A stretch of 39,810 nucleotides of DNA, from the NCBI GenBank assembly GCA_902760595.1, contig CACWHI010000018.1, positions 1 to 39,810 of the forward strand. The letters are read 5' to 3'. The position numbers were made by a program, and so were the translations under genes. The DNA comes from an uncultured Eubacteriales bacterium (GTDB lineage: Bacteria > Bacillota > Clostridia > Christensenellales > Aristaeellaceae). This document shows, in pieces, positions 15,303-23,181 of the stretch (its first letter is position 1; each line of letters begins with the position of its first letter). The notes under the pieces are model-generated. The model saw nothing but the letters and a program-made list of their open reading frames with translations, did not search any database and was not told the DNA's origin.

Positions 15303-15803
15303 TTATTCCACTAACTCACTCCACTGATTATCTATTATCTGACTCATATCTTCATTTTCTCTAAGATATAAATATGCAAATCCCTCATGCGTAATACTCG
15401 TAAAAAAAACAGTATTGTCAGAACGATATAATGTAATGTTTTCTGGCATTTTATACTTAGAGTATAAATTCCAATCGAATAAGCTATCTTGTAATTGAAA
15501 AATCAATTGATTAGTTTTGCTATTGAGCCAATAATAGTGCCTCATAAAACCTTGTTCAGGTGGTACTAAATGATTGTCTTTATGTTCTATCACCTTTTGA
15601 ATAATCTCCTGATCATTGATCTCGAAATCTTTCAGACGGTTTATTATTGCATCTTTAATATGATACGAATCATGTAAATCAATAGAAAAACTTGTGCAAT
15701 AATGCATTGAAGAATTAATAAGATCACGAAACGCTTCATCACGTATATCAAGTGTGATATCTTCATTGTGGGGATCACAATCATCAAAATAATAAATACG
15801 CAT
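15303..15803 (-). CDS. Hypothetical protein, AT-rich orphan
   Basis: 166 aa cytoplasmic protein I do not recognise. The start at 15803 (MRIYYFDDCDP) is preferred over one nine codons upstream because GGAGG lies 6 nt before it. It is acidic and rich in Asp, Glu, Ile, Tyr and Asn, without signal peptide or membrane segment. Base composition is strikingly AT-rich against a GC-rich genome, pointing to recent acquisition. It has its own strong terminator and sits beside a broken toxin-antitoxin pair and a gene fragment. Small acidic AT-rich proteins in such patches are often immunity or defence-related, but no motif here shows this. Confidence 0.7.
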   Translation of the reverse strand: MRIYYFDDCDPHNEDITLDIRDEAFRDLINSSMHYCTSFSIDLHDSYHIKDAIINRLKDFEINDQEIIQKVIEHKDNHLVPPEQGFMRHYYWLNSKTNQLIFQLQDSLFDWNLYSKYKMPENITLYRSDNTVFFTSITHEGFAYLYLRENEDMSQIIDNQWSELVE

Positions 15804-15901
15804 TAAGAACCTCCAATAGTTCCATACCATATGATCAAGTGATGAAGTATCTGGATTATCACGCTTTTATGCGCTCTATAAAACAGATTCTGCGCAATTC
15901 C

Positions 15902-16217
15902 TCAGAGGAGCTTTTTCATATTGCGTTTTCTGTAGAAGATCCGGCGAACCTCCATAACGCTTCCGATCACCACATAAAACACCGCGTAGCTGCCCACCTT
16001 GATCCAAGTAATACGGGTACTGCCTTTTCACGATCCCGCGGTATGGTTCAAACGCCTCTGCCATCGGCAGTCTTTTATAAACGGCCTCCTCAACTTCGTC
16101 GATCAGCTTGTCAGCGGCATCCGGGTTGCGCAGTCTGACGGAAGTATACTGCACAATTTCATCCAAGTCTTTTTCGAACATCGGAAGGATCCGCAATTCA
16201 TACCGCTTCTCTTCCAT
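15902..16217 (-). pseudogene. ParE/RelE-family toxin, frameshifted
   Basis: The start at 16217 (MEEKRYELRILPMFEKDLDE) gives a normal ParE-like N-terminus, including DEIVQYTSVRLRNPDAADKL, down to KRQYPYYL. A single extra base at about 16004-16005 then throws the frame into unrelated sequence. Reading through it in the other frame restores IKVGSYAVFYVVIGSVMEV and RRIFYRKRNMKKLL before a TGA at 15902-15904, exactly the expected family C-terminus. The product made would therefore lack the active C-terminal half and be about 113 residues with an abnormal tail. The start overlaps the antitoxin gene by 20 bp, the usual antitoxin-first arrangement. Either the toxin has been inactivated or there is a sequencing or assembly error. 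Confidence 0.85.
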
Positions 16218-16470
16218 GCAGCCGCTCCCTGACGCGCCGGAAAACCTCTTCCGATGTATAACGTTCATCACTGGCAGCGGCCGCTCTGTCCGCCTCATCC
16301 AGCTTCAATTCCACCTCATCCGTCATGGCGGCATACTGTTCCAGACTCATGACGACCATGGCTCCATAGCCGTTCTTAGTGAGGATGACCGGCTCTCCCT
16401 GTTTCATAACGGTATTCTCTATCTCGGAAAATTTATTCCTGAGGTCTGATACAGGACGGATACTGTACAT
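16198..16470 (-). CDS. Phd/YefM-family antitoxin
   Basis: 90 aa. The start at 16470 (MYSIRPVSDLRNKFSEIENT) follows GGGAGA and matches family starts better than an ATG eight codons upstream. The N-terminal half has the Phd/YefM DNA-binding and dimer pattern, PVSDLRNKFSEIENTV and EPVILTKNGYGAMVVMSLE. The C-terminal half, rich in Glu, Ala and Arg, would be the toxin-binding arm. Members neutralise ParE/RelE toxins and repress their own promoter. The partner toxin gene overlaps its end but is frameshifted, so this antitoxin may now be an orphan. Confidence 0.88.
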   Translation of the reverse strand: MYSIRPVSDLRNKFSEIENTVMKQGEPVILTKNGYGAMVVMSLEQYAAMTDEVELKLDEADRAAAASDERYTSEEVFRRVRERLHGREAV

Positions 16471-16523
16471 TCCAGTTTCTCCCTTCTTTATCATACTTGT
16501 ATCACGATTCTGATAATATTACA

Positions 16524-16567
16524 AGCAAAAAGATAGGGGCTGCTGCACAAGCCATGCAGCAGCCCCG
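16524..16567 (-). terminator. Terminator of the flavin reductase gene
   Basis: On the minus strand, a 12-bp stem GGGGCTGCTGCA with TGCAGCAGCCCC is followed by TATCTTTTTGC, 17 bp past the stop at 16584. Confidence 0.85.
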
Positions 16568-16583
16568 GAATACGAGGGGATAA

Positions 16584-18683
16584 TTACTTCAGCAGCGTTT
16601 CCACAATGTGGTCCGCGGCGGCGCGTCCGTAGACGCCGCAGTTCAGCAGCATGGTGCCGCAGCCGAAGTAGTTGATGTTGGTCACCTGCGCGCTGGCCAC
16701 AGAGCCCGCCGCGTAGAGGCCGGGGATGGGATTGCCGTTCGTGTCGATGACCTGGGCGTTCACGTTGATGCGCGCGCCGTTGTAGCCGTCGGTGCAGATC
16801 ATGGGCATTCTCAGCAGGTAGTAAGGCGCTTCGATCTTGACCAGGTACTGGGGATCCTTGCCGAAATCCTCGTCCACGCCCTTGTCGCAGAGCTCGTTGT
16901 AGCGCTCGACAGTCGCCTTCAGCACTTCGGGATCGAAGCCCACGTGGGCGGCCAGCGCCTCGAGGGTGTCTTCCTTGTAGCCGAAGTCGTCGCCGTTGTG
17001 GGTCTTGGTGGTCAGGCCCAGGCGGGTCATGATGGGATACTTGTCAGCGGTCGCCTGGCCGTAGACGCAGTAGCCCTCGTGGTAGCCTTCCTCATAGTTG
17101 ATCTTGGTGTACTCGAAGGTGAAGTCGTCCTCGGAGACGATGCGCTTGCCGGCGCCGTCCACGGACAGCACTTCGCAGTTGGGGATGGTCGGGGACTCGG
17201 GGATCAGCTCGGGGAACTCGGTCCAGCCCTGGCCATAGAAGTAATACATCATGGCGATGTAGTCGATCTGGATCATGTCCGCGCCGGCCTTTTCCAGCAT
17301 GTTGTAGCCGGAGCCGTCGCCGCTGCCGACCAGGATCTCGATGTTGTCCATCTTCGGGTTCAGGCGGGCCAGCATTTCGGGATTCGCGGAGTAGGAGCCG
17401 GTGGCGACCAGGACGGCCTTGCCTTTGACGGTGATATCGTCGCCGTCCTTGGTGGTGGCATGGACGCCGGTGTACACGCCGTTTTCATCCTGCAGCAGGG
17501 CGTCCACGGTGGTGCCCAGCAGGATCTCCACGCCCTTCTGGCGCGCGGAGTTGACCAGCGCGTTGGTCAGGCCGGAGCCCGCGCCCTTGGAGATGTGGCC
17601 GCGCTTGGTGGCACGCACGCCCTTGTTTGACACGTTGACCAGCTGACCGACCTCCCAGCCGTTCTCCAGCAGGAAGTTGTTCAGGGAGGTGGACTCGAAG
17701 ACCATCTTCTTCAGCACGTCCGGATCCAGGGCCGGCTCGTCCTGATACAGGCTGTAGATGTCGTCATAGAACGCTTCGACGGTATCCTCGATGCCGGCGT
17801 CCTTCTGGGCCTGGGTCGCAGCGCCCATGATCTCGCCGACGGAGCGGCTGGTGGAGTTGGAGAAGACATCCTGCGCTTCGCACACGATGACCTTCGCGCC
17901 CTTGTCCACAGCCTCGATGGCGCAGGACAGGCCGGCCATACCGGCGCCCACGACCACGATGTCGGTCTCCAGGGTCTTGGTTTCCGGCACGTGCTCAGGC
18001 AGCTTGCGGGCCTTCAGCGCGGCGGGATCGCCGCCGGCCTGCTCGATGCACTGATCCAGCGCGTTCAGGAAAGCGCGGGAGGACACGGTGGCGCCGGAAA
18101 GGGCGTCCACGGCGGTGGACTGGTTCTCCACGACCGCCTTGGCCAGCTCTTCGAAGGCGATGCCGCCGATGACCTGGGTGTCGGTGTACTTGGGCACGGT
18201 GATGCTTTCGATCTTATTGTCCTTGAAGGTGGCCTCGAGGGTCATCTCGCCCACGTTGACCAGGCCTTCCAGGTCGATCAGGGAGGGCACGGTGGCCGTA
18301 TAGGTGCCGTCCTTCAGGGTCGTCTCGGTGGAGACTTCCGCAGCGCCGCCGGCCAGGGCCGCATCCACGACTTCCTTGATGGCGGTGCAGGTGAAGGTCG
18401 CGCCGGTGTGGACGTCCACGTCCGCCGCGCTGCCCGCTTCGATGACGGCGGCGATGTACTTTTCAACGCTGTTGGCGCGCTCGACGCCGATAGCGCTGTA
18501 GGTCTCGCCGGAATCGTCCACGGTCAGGCCGACGACCTTGCCGTCTTCCATGTCGACCTTGACCTTGACCTGGCTGCCAAAGCCCTGAGCGCTGCTTTCA
18601 AAGAAAACAGTTTCGGCGGCCGCGAAGGACGCCACGCTCAGTACCATGGACAGTACCAGCAGCAGAGAGAGTGCTTTCCTCAT
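16584..18683 (-). CDS. Exported FAD-dependent reductase with two FMN-binding domains (fumarate/urocanate reductase-like)
   Basis: 699 aa. A signal peptide (MRKALSLLLVLSMVLSVASF, cleavage near AAA, residue 23) places it outside the membrane; there is no lipobox. Two FMN_bind domains follow, each with the covalent flavinylation pattern DxxS/TGAT: D90 to T96 (TGATFT 93-98) and D193 to T199 (SGATVS 196-201), substrates for ApbE. From about residue 240 comes a FAD_binding_2 oxidoreductase domain (GAGMAGLS from 246, nucleotide-binding E269) ending in GLYAAGSVAS and GVYGRAAADHI. The usual fumarate-reductase His-Thr-Met-Gly-Gly segment is replaced by DGYNGARINVNAQV, so the acceptor may not be fumarate. 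No heme CxxCH motif is present. It has its own promoter and terminator; no apbE or membrane electron donor gene is nearby. Confidence 0.88.
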   Translation of the reverse strand: MRKALSLLLVLSMVLSVASFAAAETVFFESSAQGFGSQVKVKVDMEDGKVVGLTVDDSGETYSAIGVERANSVEKYIAAVIEAGSAADVDVHTGATFTCTAIKEVVDAALAGGAAEVSTETTLKDGTYTATVPSLIDLEGLVNVGEMTLEATFKDNKIESITVPKYTDTQVIGGIAFEELAKAVVENQSTAVDALSGATVSSRAFLNALDQCIEQAGGDPAALKARKLPEHVPETKTLETDIVVVGAGMAGLSCAIEAVDKGAKVIVCEAQDVFSNSTSRSVGEIMGAATQAQKDAGIEDTVEAFYDDIYSLYQDEPALDPDVLKKMVFESTSLNNFLLENGWEVGQLVNVSNKGVRATKRGHISKGAGSGLTNALVNSARQKGVEILLGTTVDALLQDENGVYTGVHATTKDGDDITVKGKAVLVATGSYSANPEMLARLNPKMDNIEILVGSGDGSGYNMLEKAGADMIQIDYIAMMYYFYGQGWTEFPELIPESPTIPNCEVLSVDGAGKRIVSEDDFTFEYTKINYEEGYHEGYCVYGQATADKYPIMTRLGLTTKTHNGDDFGYKEDTLEALAAHVGFDPEVLKATVERYNELCDKGVDEDFGKDPQYLVKIEAPYYLLRMPMICTDGYNGARINVNAQVIDTNGNPIPGLYAAGSVASAQVTNINYFGCGTMLLNCGVYGRAAADHIVETLLK

Positions 18684-18727
18684 AGATATTGACCTCCTCT
18701 TCGTAAAGTGTTTTATGAGGCGGTCCC

Positions 18728-18756
18728 ATTGTAAAGCATTTGGTTAGTCACGTCAA
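18728..18756 (-). promoter_or_regulatory. Sigma-A promoter of the flavin reductase gene
   Basis: TTGACG (18751-18756) and TACAAT (18728-18733) on the minus strand with a 17-bp spacer. The -35 box overlaps the stop codon of the upstream GH3 gene. Confidence 0.82.
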
Positions 18757-20240
18757 TCCGTTTTCCGAAATTTTTTCGCAAGCCATCCCGCCAGTGCGCG
18801 CACCGCCAGGCTGTCGTACTGCCAGGCAGCAATCTTCCAGACGGAATCCGGCAGGGGCCTGAGGCAGGTGGGCGTAAACAGGGACACGGCGATCACCTTC
18901 GTCCCGCGCTCCGCCAGGCGGATGGCGGCGTTGACCGTCTGATCCGCTTCCGGGTGGCGGCCGATGAACACGAGCGCCGTGTCCGGCGTGTCCTCCGGCG
19001 GCTGCTCCATATACCGCCCGCCGTACGCTTCCGTGAACGCCCTGGCGGCGTCGAACACGATATCGTCGTTGACCAGCGCGTTGCGGCGGCCCTTGGTGCC
19101 GAATACGACGGTCTGCGCGCCGACGGCGGGCAGCGCCTGCCCCTCCGGCGCGTGCAGCAGCCGGATGCCGGCCTCCATGATCCGTTCGGCGGCCGCCTGC
19201 TGCTCCGGCGTCCCGAAGCCCTCCGAGGAAGGCGCGGTCTCGGGCAGAAGCTTCTTTCGCCCGACCACCCGCTGATAACCAGCCTGGATATTCTCTTCCG
19301 ACAGCCGTCCGTCCCGGACGGCGCTTTCCAGGTACTCCATCGCCGCGGCGCCGTCCGCCGGGGAATGGCAGATGAGCGCGATGTCCACGCCCGCGTTCAG
19401 CGCGCGCAGCGTGCCGTCCGGGATGCCGAACAGGTTGAGCACGGCCTTCATCTCAATGGCGTCGCTGACGATCAGGCCTTCGAAGCCCAGCTCCTCGCGC
19501 AAAAGCCCCGTCATGATCCGGCGGGACACGGTGGCGGGAACCTCCGGATCCAGCGCGGGGAACAGGATATGCGTCGTCATGATCGACGCGATGCCGCCCC
19601 GGATCGCCGCCTCGAAGGGCTTGAGCTCCGTCTCGCGGATGGCCTCCATCGGCTTCCGGATGGTCGGCAGCGCGAGGTGGGAGTCCACCGCGGTATCGCC
19701 GTGGCCCGGGAAGTGCTTGCCGCAGGCCAGCACGCCCGTGGTCTGCAGCCCCTCAGTATAGGCCACGCCGAAGCGGCCGACCGTTTCGGGGTCCGACGAA
19801 AAGCACCGGTTGCCGCAGACGGTATTATCCTGATTGGTGAAGCAGTCCAGCACCGGGGCCAGGTCCAGGTTCACGCCCACGGCGCGCAGCCTCTCGCCCA
19901 CGATGCGGCCCACGGTCCGCGCGTTTTCCGGGTCGCCGGTCGCGCCGATGGCCATGGCGCTGGGCGTCTCGCCGGCGATGTGCCCCAGCCGGGAAACGCT
20001 GCCGCACTCCTCGTCGATCATGATGAAGGGCTCGAAGCCGGTCTCGGCCCGGATCAGCTGCCGCAGGTCCGCGCACAGCTTCGTCAGCTGCTCCCGGCTG
20101 TGCACATTGCGTTTGAACAGGATCACGTTGCCCACCTTGTATTCCTTCACCAGGCGGACGAATTCATCCGGGATCACCGGGCCGTCGAAGCCCACGCCCA
20201 GCCGCTGCCCAAGCCGTATCCTCAAATCAGTCCCGCTCAT
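18753..20240 (-). CDS. Glycoside hydrolase family 3, beta-N-acetylhexosaminidase-like
   Basis: 495 aa. The start at 20240 (MSGTDLRIRLGQRLG) is preferred because GGAGG lies 9 nt upstream, whereas the ATGs at 20273 and 20270 lack a ribosome site. The N-terminal TIM barrel has the NagZ-type hallmark KHFPGHGDTAVDSH, whose loop His-Asp acts as acid/base in bacterial N-acetylglucosaminidases, and the nucleophile Asp in GLIVSDAIEMKA. A C-terminal alpha/beta domain of about 150 residues follows, as in longer Firmicute NagZ-like proteins. No signal peptide is seen, so it probably acts in the cytoplasm, for example in muropeptide or chitosaccharide turnover. It diverges from a sugar ABC operon with promoters in the shared 210-bp gap, so imported oligosaccharides are a reasonable substrate. 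Confidence 0.87.
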   Translation of the reverse strand: MSGTDLRIRLGQRLGVGFDGPVIPDEFVRLVKEYKVGNVILFKRNVHSREQLTKLCADLRQLIRAETGFEPFIMIDEECGSVSRLGHIAGETPSAMAIGATGDPENARTVGRIVGERLRAVGVNLDLAPVLDCFTNQDNTVCGNRCFSSDPETVGRFGVAYTEGLQTTGVLACGKHFPGHGDTAVDSHLALPTIRKPMEAIRETELKPFEAAIRGGIASIMTTHILFPALDPEVPATVSRRIMTGLLREELGFEGLIVSDAIEMKAVLNLFGIPDGTLRALNAGVDIALICHSPADGAAAMEYLESAVRDGRLSEENIQAGYQRVVGRKKLLPETAPSSEGFGTPEQQAAAERIMEAGIRLLHAPEGQALPAVGAQTVVFGTKGRRNALVNDDIVFDAARAFTEAYGGRYMEQPPEDTPDTALVFIGRHPEADQTVNAAIRLAERGTKVIAVSLFTPTCLRPLPDSVWKIAAWQYDSLAVRALAGWLAKKFRKTD

Positions 20241-20343
20241 GCCGTTCTGCCTCCGTTCAGTTTTATTCATCATAAAGATATCATATCGGCGCCTTTCTGT
20301 CCAGCATCTTTGTGTGATATGGTCGGAATTTTTCGGATAATGA

Positions 20344-20372
20344 TTGACAAATGAAGACGTTTATGCCATAAT
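20344..20372 (+). promoter_or_regulatory. Sigma-A promoter of the sugar ABC operon
   Basis: TTGACA (20344-20349) and CATAAT (20367-20372) with a 17-bp spacer. The leader then holds two small hairpins, CTGCC/GGCAG (about 20387-20399) and CCGGC/GCCGG (about 20406-20418), before AAGGAGG. Confidence 0.85.
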
Positions 20373-20450
20373 GCACCTGTCAGAACTGCCTGGAGGCAGT
20401 AAAAACCGGCGTGGCCGGTACATATCATCTCATTACAAGGAGGAAGAACT

Positions 20451-21989
20451 ATGAAGAAGATCCTGGCGTTGTGTCTGGCATTGATGATGGCGCTGTCCCT
20501 GTGCAGCTTCGCGGCCGCGGCGGAAGCGCCCATCAAGATCAGCATCTACTACTCCGACAACTCCACGCTGCCCTATCGCGATGACTGGCGCACGATCAGC
20601 TATCTCGAGGAAAAGTACAATGTGGACCTCGTGTTCGAGCCCATCCCCATGACCGAATACGCGACCAAGGTCACCAACGTGCTGAACAACCAGGGCGATG
20701 ATACCCCGGACGTGATCCTGGGCACCAGCACCTCCGGCGGCAACGCCTCCGTCGCGCTGAACGGCGGCGCCTACGCGGTCAACACGAATCCCGACTGGAC
20801 CCCGAACTTCAATGCCCGCGTGAAGGACTTCGGTCTGGAAGAGGCCGTGGACATGCTGAAGCTGGGCGACGGCAACCTGTATTACCTGCCGCAGCTGTTT
20901 GACGTTCCCTTCTATGATGGCGGCCTGATCCTGCGTCAGGACTATCTGGAGAAGAAGGGCTTCGAAGCCCCCAAGACCTTCGACGACCTGTACAAGATCC
21001 TCAAGGCCTACAAGGAAGACTATCCGGATTCCATCCCGCTGACCTCCATCGTCAACATCTACGTGCTGCAGCGCATGACGATGCCCGCCTTCGGCATCAG
21101 CGTGGGCCGCTCCACCTCCACCGGCACCCGCGTGCTGAGCTGGGACTATGAGAAGCAGGAATACTTCGCCGGCGCGCTGAGCGAGAACTACAAGGAGTAC
21201 ATCCGCTTCTTCTCCAAGCTCTACAAGGAAGGCCTGCTGGATCCCGAGTTCACCCAGGACGACGCCGCGGCCACCCGCAAGCTGGCCACCGGCCTCTCCA
21301 TGGCCGTGTACGGCTACTATGATCAGATCGGCGGCTGGGAAGCTGCTTCCGAGATCGAGGGCCTGGACCTGAACATGTATCCCTCCCTGGCGGGCCCCAA
21401 GGGCGCTCACCATCAGCCGAAGAGCTCCGTGGGCAACGGCATCCTGTTCCCCGCCAAGACCATGCAGCGCGCCGACTTCGAGCAGGTCGTCCGCAAGATC
21501 GACGAGGTCTTCTTCTCTGAGGAAGCCGCGAAGGTCTGGTGCCTGGGCGTTGAGGGCGAGACCTATACCGAAGTGGACGGCAAGGTGGTCTTCAGCGACG
21601 ACATCATGGCGCATGAGAATCAGGAAGGCATCTACAAGTACATGCAGAACGCCTACGGCTGCGGCTGCGACGGCACCCAGGTGGTGTGGTACAACGCCCG
21701 TGAGATGACCAAGTACGACGAGAACTACTCCCGCATCAACGCGGAAGTCGCGGCCATCGGCGACGTGATCCAGTACGTGCCGGCGACCCCCGCCTTCGAC
21801 GACGAGGCGGCCGAGGAAGCCTCCCTGCTGCAGACCCGTCTGGCTGACGCTTTCTTCGTCTGGGACGACGCCTTCATGCGCGGCACCAAGGATATCGACG
21901 CCGACTGGGCCGAGTACGAGGCCGACCTGAAGGACAAGGGCATCGACGACTTTGTGGAACTGTACAACGAGTACAACAAGTACAAGTAA
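20451..21989 (+). CDS. ABC transporter substrate-binding protein (LipO/YtcQ-like)
   Basis: 512 aa extracellular binding protein of the large oligosaccharide-binding type that accompanies LplB/YtcP permeases. Signal peptide MKKILALCLALMMALSLC, predicted cleavage near AAA-EA (residue 24); the cysteine at 18 does not sit in a proper lipobox. The mature protein begins PIKISIYYSDNSTLPYRDDW and contains DTPDVILGTS and WEAASEIEGLDLNMYPSL, in keeping with the family. AAGGAGG lies 7 nt before the start and a consensus promoter 78 bp before. It is the first gene of an operon with two permeases. A GC-rich hairpin and a palindromic repeat follow it, which may raise its expression above the permeases. As usual for this class, the ATPase is not in the cluster. 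Confidence 0.9.
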   Translation: MKKILALCLALMMALSLCSFAAAAEAPIKISIYYSDNSTLPYRDDWRTISYLEEKYNVDLVFEPIPMTEYATKVTNVLNNQGDDTPDVILGTSTSGGNASVALNGGAYAVNTNPDWTPNFNARVKDFGLEEAVDMLKLGDGNLYYLPQLFDVPFYDGGLILRQDYLEKKGFEAPKTFDDLYKILKAYKEDYPDSIPLTSIVNIYVLQRMTMPAFGISVGRSTSTGTRVLSWDYEKQEYFAGALSENYKEYIRFFSKLYKEGLLDPEFTQDDAAATRKLATGLSMAVYGYYDQIGGWEAASEIEGLDLNMYPSLAGPKGAHHQPKSSVGNGILFPAKTMQRADFEQVVRKIDEVFFSEEAAKVWCLGVEGETYTEVDGKVVFSDDIMAHENQEGIYKYMQNAYGCGCDGTQVVWYNAREMTKYDENYSRINAEVAAIGDVIQYVPATPAFDDEAAEEASLLQTRLADAFFVWDDAFMRGTKDIDADWAEYEADLKDKGIDDFVELYNEYNKYK

Positions 21990-22003
21990 GCTGTTTTCCC
22001 GGA

Positions 22004-22024
22004 GCCGGCGGGCCCTCCGCCGGC
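22004..22024 (+). terminator. Intercistronic hairpin after the binding-protein gene
   Basis: GCCGGCGG and CCGCCGGC pair around a 5-nt loop, 15 bp after the stop. The following CCTTCC is a poor T-tract, so it is more likely an mRNA-stabilising or partial-attenuation stem than a full terminator. Confidence 0.5.
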
Positions 22025-22032
22025 CCTTCCAT

Positions 22033-22168
22033 GGGGCTGCTGCGCTAACTGATGAACGCCCTCATCCGTCACGCCTTCGGCGTGCCACCTTCCCCCCGTG
22101 ATCGGGGGAAGGTGGCCGAACGCAGTGAGGTCGGATGAGGGCTGTTCACTATGATGCGCAACAGCCCT
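22033..22168. repeat. Palindromic MITE-like repeat (copy 2)
   Basis: About 136 bp forming one long imperfect palindrome. Left: GGGGCTGCTGCGC, TGAACGCCCTCATCCG, CCACCTTCCCCC. Right, complemented: GGGCTGTTGCGC, TGAACAGCCCTCATCCG, CCACCTTCCCCC. It is the intact form of the element split at 3284-3521. It lies between the binding protein and first permease genes of a transport operon and would fold strongly in the mRNA. Confidence 0.85.
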
Positions 22169-22194
22169 ATACCCTTTTTTCACAGGAGGCATCT

Positions 22195-23169
22195 ATGCGC
22201 AAAAAAGAGCCGATTTCACCCTATGCCAATAAGATCACAGTCAGGCATTACCTGGGCCGGTATTGGCAGTTTTATGCCATGATGCTGATTCCGCTGTGCT
22301 ATTTTTTGCTGTTCAAATATGTGCCGATGTTCGGCAACATCCTCGCCTTCCGGCATTACAAGCCGCTGGGCGGCCCCTACGGCGACCGCTGGGCCAGCGG
22401 CTACAAGGTGTGGCCCGCCCCGTTCAGGTACTTCGAGCAGTTCCTGCTGAAGCCGGAGTTCTGGACGGCTTTTAAAAACACCCTGATCATCAGCGTTGAA
22501 AACCTGATCATCAATTTCCCGTTCCCGATCATCTTCGCGATCCTGCTCAACGAGCTGCGCAACCTGAAGCTGAAGAAATTCGTACAGACAGTCAGCTACG
22601 TGCCGCGCTTCGTATCCACAGTCGTGGTCGTATCCATCCTGAGCGAGCTGCTTTCCCCCACCATGGGCATCCTGACCCGCCTGATCGACCAGGTGTTCGG
22701 CGTCGGGCGCATCTATTACATGAACGAGCCCCAGTATTTCCGCATGCTGTACATCGTCACGGACATGTGGCAGTTTACGGGCTGGACGGCCATCATCTAC
22801 CTGGCGGCCATCACGGGCATCAGCAGCGACATGTTCGAGGCCGCCCGCATCGACGGCGCGACGCGGTTCCAGCAGATCATCTACATCACCATCCCGACGA
22901 TCCTGCCGACCATCATGGTCATGTTCATCCTGAACGTCGGGCACCTGCTTTCCCTCGGCTTTGAGAAGGTGCTGCTGATGCAGACCAGCACCAACATGGC
23001 CGTGTCCGATATCATCGATACCTATGTGTACCGCTACACCCTCGGCTCGTCGTCGCCGCAGTATTCCCTCGGCGCGGCGATCGGCCTGTTCAACGGCATC
23101 ATCGGCCTGATCCTTGTATCCTCCGCGAATTTCGCTTCCAGACGCCTGACGGGCAACAGCATTTACTGA
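22195..23169 (+). CDS. Sugar ABC transporter permease, LplB-type
   Basis: 324 aa inner-membrane permease. The start at 22195 (MRKKEPISPYANK) follows AGGAGG at 7 nt; an in-frame ATG 20 codons earlier lies inside the repeat and is rejected. Six membrane segments are readable, starting with FYAMMLIPLCYFLLFKYVPM. The binding-protein-dependent permease (EAA) loop is EAARIDGATRFQQIIYITIP near residue 220, where the ATPase docks. It ends NFASRRLTGNSIY, typical of LplB. It pairs with the next permease (12-bp gap) and the preceding binding protein to import an oligosaccharide or sugar derivative. Confidence 0.93.
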   Translation: MRKKEPISPYANKITVRHYLGRYWQFYAMMLIPLCYFLLFKYVPMFGNILAFRHYKPLGGPYGDRWASGYKVWPAPFRYFEQFLLKPEFWTAFKNTLIISVENLIINFPFPIIFAILLNELRNLKLKKFVQTVSYVPRFVSTVVVVSILSELLSPTMGILTRLIDQVFGVGRIYYMNEPQYFRMLYIVTDMWQFTGWTAIIYLAAITGISSDMFEAARIDGATRFQQIIYITIPTILPTIMVMFILNVGHLLSLGFEKVLLMQTSTNMAVSDIIDTYVYRYTLGSSSPQYSLGAAIGLFNGIIGLILVSSANFASRRLTGNSIY

Positions 23170-23181
23170 GGGGGCGCTGAT

